From Lineus longissimus (lineage: Eukaryota; Nemertea; Pilidiophora; Heteronemertea; Lineidae): a stretch of 64,000 bases of DNA. The notes beneath the pieces were generated by a model that did no database searches, had not been told where the DNA came from, and worked only from the letters and a program-made list of their open reading frames with translations. The DNA lies in assembly GCF_910592395.1 (NCBI RefSeq), contig NC_088326.1:3599001-3663000 (forward strand). The letters run 5' to 3'. Made by a program: the position numbers and the translations under genes. Positions 58,724 through 64,000 of the stretch are shown one piece after another (the first letter of the stretch is position 1; the number at the start of each line of letters is the position of its first letter).

Positions 58724-58978
58724 GTGTGATGGTTTGAATTAACCCAGGGAGGTCCTAGAAATGATTTCTAAAAAAAAAAAATTTATCTAAGGAATTAGAT
58801 TTTTTTATAAAATCGGCCCGACAGGTTTGAAACAGTCAGGGATGCACTAGTGCAAGCTACAACAGGAATTCGTTCCATTTCAAAACGTTTGCGGAAAGAA
58901 ACATTGGATCACACCGCTTCAACAGGTATATGAATGGTAAGACCAGGAAATATTCCACAACGGAAGTCTTCATTAAAC

Positions 58979-59155
58979 CAAATAACCTCTCTTAGTGGAC
59001 ACCTCTGTTAGCAGGACGCTGTTTCAATTTAAGACACTGATTTTGCTTCCAAATTGGTCATCATTCAGTCTGACCTCTGTAATCAGGACACCTCTCTATA
59101 AAGAACAGCAATTCTCAGTCCCAAAGGTGTCCTTAATAGAGAGGTTCTAATGTTC
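58979..59155. mobile_element. TA-type MITE family A, diverged
   Basis: CAAATAACCTCTCTTAGTGG to AGAGAGGTTCTAATGT, with TGGTCATCATTCAGTCTGAC inside. An older copy. Confidence 0.7.
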
Positions 59156-59639
59156 AATTTGCTCCGACATGATTCAACCGTGGTTAGGCTCAATTTTGTT
59201 CTGAACATCGTAACGATAAAACCTTTTCAACAAGAACTGCTGAAAGTTTCTAAAAAAAAACTCGACAATTGAGACATATGTTACAAATTGTAAGTCTCTC
59301 ACACAAAAACCGTGGTTTTTCTTGCCAAAGCTCGCAACGGTAGCTTACACTGATGTCTAAAACAACAGGAGTTTTTGCGGGAAAAATTACAACGAATGTT
59401 TGTTCAGTAACTCATCGTCTTGTTAGGCTGAGCGCTATCAGGTGCGAGATTCTCTCCAATGATGGCTAATATGCTAGTAGTCAAGAATAATGAGAGTTTC
59501 AAAGGTTAGAATAGTTGGTTTTGTAAAATTCGTATAGCGATGTTACCAGAGTGAAGTTTCACAACGAGCTCAATGAAAAAAAAGTTTGCTCTTTTTTTAC
59601 ACTTTAAACGGTGGTGGAAAGTAGAATTCTGTTTGGGAA

Positions 59640-60070
59640 AGGTTTTCTAATCGCAGAAAACAAGCGATTTTTTTCACTGCGACAATTATCGCTGTGAGAC
59701 AAAGAACGCTATTCTGCAGGCCTGGCTTTCCAATATCAGACACAGATATTAAAGCACCTCGAAAACATTCGATTATTGCCACTGACACAATTATTGCTGT
59801 GATATAAAGATCACTAGTCTGCAGTCGGTATACTCTGGGTTTGACTCTCATCAAACAGATTCTTAAGTGCCCCAAAAACAAGTGATTTTTGTCACTGCAA
59901 CAATTATCACTGCGATGTAAATATCACTCATCTGCCGTTATAACTGTGCTGGATTTGATAATGATCTCAGGTTGCAGCGATCGCTGATCCTTGTCGCAGA
60001 CACCTGCAACAACCACAGCAAAAGAGAGATTTTTGTCACGTGCAGTGACAAAAATTGCTTGTTGTGCCAA
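59640..60070. repeat. Diverged repeats of a GTCACTGCGACAATTATC motif
   Basis: GCGATTTTTTTCACTGCGAC, AATTATCGCTGTGAGACAAA and similar blocks recur at about 59665, 59770 and 59885, with an inverted partner near 60030. Relatives occur at 5695-5765, 33300-33560 and 61853-61930. A dispersed repeat with hairpin potential; class unknown. Confidence 0.55.
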
Positions 60071-60102
60071 TCACCTCAGAAAGTAAGCACATTGCCAAAT
60101 TA

Positions 60103-60282
60103 CAGTAGAACCTCTCTATTAAGGACACCCTCAGGATTAACAAGTGCTGTCCTTAATAGAGAGGTGTCCTAATGAGAGGGCAAATTGAATGGAAACAACC
60201 AATTTGGGACCAAAACTAGTGTCCTTAATAGAGAGGTTGTCCTTAATAGAGAGGTGTCCGCTAAGGGAGGTTCCACAGTAAG
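60103..60282. mobile_element. TA-type MITE family A, near-consensus copy
   Basis: 180 bp from TACAGTAGAACCTCTCTATT to AAGGGAGGTTCCACAGTA. Contains GGAAACAACCAATTTGGGAC and CTAGTGTCCTTAATAGAGAG. One of the cleanest copies and useful as family reference. Confidence 0.85.
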
Positions 60283-60381
60283 TGTTTGTTTTGGTGAACA
60301 ACACCTTGATTCGTGTGACAATGTGTGATCAGCACTGCTTTGAATGCCATTCCAGCTTAGGGTCAAACAATAGGACCTTAC

Positions 60382-60487
60382 ATTCATATTGACAACAAGA
60401 TCAGATTGAAGTGTGAAGTCCCCCTTGGTGTAGTGCCAGAGGTGGTGGATCACCATGCCAAGGTACCAGGAACCAAAACCGAGGAAG
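60382..60487 (-). CDS. Orphan exon candidate
   Basis: Acceptor TTCTTTATAG and donor GTAAGG enclose 106 nt open in one frame: FLGFGSWYLGMVIHHLWHYT, then KGDFTLQSDLVVNMN. Phase is 2 in and 0 out. The composition is protein-like, but I do not recognise it. Its phase-0 end would join the AG-ATG border of exon 56749-56807, so it might be an upstream exon of the protease gene. A separate gene or chance is equally possible. Confidence 0.3.
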
Positions 60488-61364
60488 CTATAAAGAAACT
60501 TTTTTAATTTTTTTTATGTCTAAAATTTTTTTTTTAAAGGGGCGACTATGAGAAGTACTTATTTACTTCGCACAGTTGCCCCCCGTTTGATGGTGCACAG
60601 AGCAAAAAAATGCAATTTTTTTGATGTGAAGTTTCAGTTTGTAGGACTGCTCTTACTTGTAATAGGTTATGTCTAAAAAATTACTAGACAATATCTAAGT
60701 TTCGGTACAATTTATTTGGTATAATGGAAAGGGAAATGTCGTGTTTCAATAGATTTAAGTTGATTAACACAGGTCCTGTCAGAGGTATATTCTACTGATG
60801 GGGATGAGATTGGGGATTAGAGTCTGTAAATATACTTATTCCCAGATGAAAATGTCTAGAGGCAGCCATAATGACCACTGGATTGCACCCAAAATCGACA
60901 AGGCACTGGCAGAAAATCCAAGGTCAAAATACATATTTCCGAATTTAACATTTAAATTTTGAACTTGAAAGTAACAAAATTCACTGTGGGTTTCTTGAAT
61001 GTTCAGAAATTTTAAAGTTTTAAAATTCAGTAGAGTATGCTAATTTCAGAAGTTTCATTCGTACCAGGTGCGACTGAAACACATTGGTAAACTTCTTCTT
61101 CCTGACCGCAAGGCCAAACCAGTTAAATAACTTGGATTTGGAATGAGGCAATTTTTTTCGTCAGAGGAAGGAACCGCAAGTCTGTTACAAATATGAAACA
61201 TGCTTTGAGGAAGACCAACATTTCACACTTGTTTTGTTGACACTATCAAATTTTAATCACCATGGCCTAATTAGTATGATATCTAGGTCACCGCACAGAT
61301 GATTTGTACCAATGAAAAGTAACCTTGCAAATGAAACCCAAACAGACTATAATTGTATAATGTT

Positions 61365-61546
61365 ACAGTGGAACCTCCCTTAGCGGACACCTCTCTATCA
61401 AGGACAACCTCTCAATTAAGGACACTAGGTTTCGTCCCAAATTGGTTGTTTCCATGCAATTTTGACCTCTCTAGTCAGGACACCTCTCTATTAGAGACAG
61501 CATTTGTCAGTCCCGAGGGTGTCCTAAATAGAGAGGTTCTACTGCA
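61365..61546. mobile_element. TA-type MITE family A
   Basis: Full copy, TACAGTGGAACCTCCCTTAG to AGAGAGGTTCTACTG, with ACTAGGTTTCGTCCCAAATT inside. Confidence 0.85.
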
Positions 61547-63612
61547 TATTGTTTTATTTCATTTTCATTTGTGTCAACAGGTAACTTTTTTAGGCTGGTC
61601 GGTAAATATGTTATCAATTTTTTTCACATTGGGCGCAAAAATATAGACTCATAGGCCGCTTTCCAAGATATTTAATTGGTGTGGCCTAGCCAATAAAATA
61701 AGGAAAGTACACACTCTCTCAGTCAATTAGCCATAAGATGTTGTTCGCACCTGATTTTAAACTAACACGCTCGTTGAAATTGGTAGAACTTGAAACTGTT
61801 GAAGTTGGCTACGAGAGAAAGCATGACCCAAGTTGCTATTAGTTGAAACGCATACAAGCAGTTTTTCGCAACGACCTGCAACAATTATCACTGTTAGCAG
61901 GTCACAGCAACAAAAATTGCTGGTCTGCAAGGATATTAAAAGAAGGTAGTTTCCAATTATCAGGACGACATTGCTGAAATTTTTCATTCAGTACGCATTT
62001 TAAAACACAATTTCAAATTTTCAAATTTTCATTACAAATCTTAATGGCGCAGGCCTTCAAATTGCATCCTGGGTGAGGGAGTTTGGAAAATGGACATGCT
62101 GTGTCTGAAATAATGACAAGAAGTACCGATAACTAAAAAACGACTAAGCGTAAATCAGAACAAAAAATATTTCATGAACACTATCAATGAAGCTGAAGAA
62201 CTATCAACAAAAGCAAATAAAACACCATCTAACAACAACAACAACAACAACAACAACTGGAACGTAACTGAACCATTACAAATCATGAATCAGGCATGCA
62301 AAGAGTAAGTGTTCATAAAACAAGGACCCTTAATTACCAATTTGACTTTTTTTGAACAGTGCTTTCATTTTGTATGCGCTTTATTTGTGAAGAAAATGAA
62401 AGAGACCACATCGAGAAATTTCACTGCACGCTTATACTGCCCTCTCTTTGTAAACACTTAACTTTTTTATGGTGACTTGTCCAAGGTTACAATCGCACTA
62501 CAGTGGCCATATTTCATACAGCCATCTGGATAAAACAGACCAATAAAACATGTGTGTAAGGAGGTGACTAACTGCACACCATTTCTCATAAATAAGAATT
62601 ACAATTTCTAGTGTTACGAGAAATGAGAATGCTCAAGTTGTGCGCAAATATCGACGGAAATGACACTCGAGGAAAAAATAAACACTCCAAAAGCTCTCAT
62701 GTGACAGCTTCATTGGTTAGCCAATAGTATTGCGAGGGTATGGCGTGTCGATTTCGTTTCTCGTACTCCAAGACCGATTTGATGATATAGACAAGAAACG
62801 TCAGTAAAAAAAGTTAAGAGACCGTTTAAGAAAATAAAGAATAGCCAACTGCCTGCCTGCCATTCTCTAACAACTTGACGCTGTTGGTCAATACTATCAA
62901 GAAGAAGAATCCCCAATATTTAATATGTTTACCGATGACCGATGACTGTCATGACAGGCTGGAACAAGAATAAATGCTTAGCATTCATTGCCACAAGTGC
63001 CACGCCGGGAGATGGAGTAAAAATTTTCAAAAGAGACAATCAGACCTTTTGCTAGACAAGCTACATAGGATTGCTCACTCAATATTTCATTTACATTTGT
63101 ACAGGGATGATACTGTTAACCCAGGAGTGTTCGTTGTGTGTTTTTTCTTGGGACACACTGTCCCAATCACGAGATAAATAACCCCTCAGTAAAAACGATA
63201 GGCCTATAAGCTAAATAGTTTAAAGCCGCGATCCAGACAAAAAGGTTGTCAATTGATGAAATATTGGAGCCAAATTGTTGAAAACTACGCCATTTGTGCT
63301 TGGGGTTTGCAAATTATTAACCATCAGAGGATCAGTGTCACCATTTTATAGCTGCCGACATTTACGTCTCACGTCATATCATCACCACATTTTCAGGGGA
63401 AATGACGTTGATGGGGATAATTACGGTAGCACTGTTGTGGTAAAAATATTACGTTGTGCTTAAAAGCATCTCTGTTCCGTGCTATCAATCCCAGCACCCT
63501 ACCCGTACCCCGCATGACAGGCCAGGTCCTTGTTTTACAAACACCCACAAACTGAAACTCAAACAGAATGAGAATCTACGTACACTACGACAGAACACAA
63601 CACTTTACTTTG
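61547..63612. other. AT-rich region without recognisable gene
   Basis: Contains an (AAC)n microsatellite at 62231-62257, a truncated family C MITE at about 61969-62060, and a copy of the GTCACTGCGAC-type repeat at 61853-61930. I see no exon pattern. Confidence 0.5.
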
Positions 63613-63744
63613 TCAACCACAGTCATCATACCCCAGGAAATTAGCAAGCAGGCCTAGCGTGAGTACCACTGCCATCAACACCATAGTAAAGGCCGCTTTA
63701 AAATCCGTCGCCTTGGAAACAAGAGTCGCGGCCAGCTGCAACAT
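63613..63744 (-). other. Short ORF with a membrane-like segment
   Basis: ATG at 63742-63744 opens 43 codons to TGA: MLQLAATLVSKATDF, then KAAFTMVLMAVVLTLGLLAN and FLGYDDCG. One long hydrophobic stretch follows a short basic start. A GGGTATGAT donor-like site near its end would leave two bases, in phase with the SEA exon. It is an alternative candidate for the first exon of the protease gene, as a signal anchor, but with weaker splice support than 56749-56807. Confidence 0.25.
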
Positions 63745-64000
63745 CCCAAAAAGTAATCCTTGGACCCAAATCCGGGAGAATGTTGTCGGGAGGAAAACAG
63801 CTGAAATCGCGAACTCTGTCCGGTTAGAACACGTTATTTCGGTTCCTAAGCTACATCATCACGTCTGCTATCGTATCTGCTTATTCCACACCCAGACTAA
63901 TGTCAATCTAGTTGAATTTAAATCGATTTTGCCGCCAAAATTTAAATTTTGAAACCAATTTTCTGCTCTGACCGCCATGTTGGCTAGCAGTGTAAAATGT

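Overview
The window is animal nuclear DNA: intron-rich, about 60% A+T, crowded with minisatellites and MITE-like elements, and coding for modules (LDLa, MAM, SRCR, SEA, S1 serine protease) that are shuffled as symmetrical phase-1 exons. It looks like a marine invertebrate. The sequence alone does not tell me the phylum; amphioxus-, hemichordate-, echinoderm- or lophotrochozoan-like are all possible.

One gene fills the middle of the window. It lies on the minus strand from 56807 (candidate first ATG) to the stop codon at 10866. By matching acceptor and donor sites and checking the phase of every junction, I assembled 48 exons. They total 7305 nt (2434 codons plus stop) and stay in frame throughout. 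From the N terminus the order is: signal peptide, C-terminal half of a SEA domain, two Ser/Thr/Pro-rich linker exons, 3 LDLa, SRCR, protease 1, LDLa, MAM, LDLa, MAM, LDLa, MAM, 5 LDLa, SRCR, protease 2, 7 LDLa, SRCR, protease 3. It is therefore an enteropeptidase- or polyserase-like poly-protease with three apparently intact catalytic domains, each directly preceded by an SRCR domain. All three have Tyr, not Arg or Lys, just before the expected new N terminus, and none has the trypsin Asp189. A transmembrane-like reading frame starts just past the stop codon in another frame.

The most unusual feature is what lies in the introns. Several tandem arrays are copies of this gene's own exon-intron borders. 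A 71-bp unit repeated about 66 times (34073-38790) carries a branch-point-like site, a pyrimidine tract, the AG acceptor and the first ~48 nt of LDLa exon 4. A 60-bp unit repeated three times carries the end of LDLa exon 2 and its donor. One linker exon has an acceptor-derived 57-bp array on one side and a donor-derived 66-bp array on the other. Two more exons have single degenerate donor-side copies.

Flanks: 62-272 is the last coding exon of an unidentified plus-strand gene. 690-4203 is a 106-bp satellite with two nested insertions. 4641-9340 has no recognisable gene. 57-64 kb holds many copies of a TA-flanked MITE, a tRNA-derived SINE, one orphan exon candidate and a short membrane-segment ORF. 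Two LINE fragments and several TTAA-flanked elements lie in introns.
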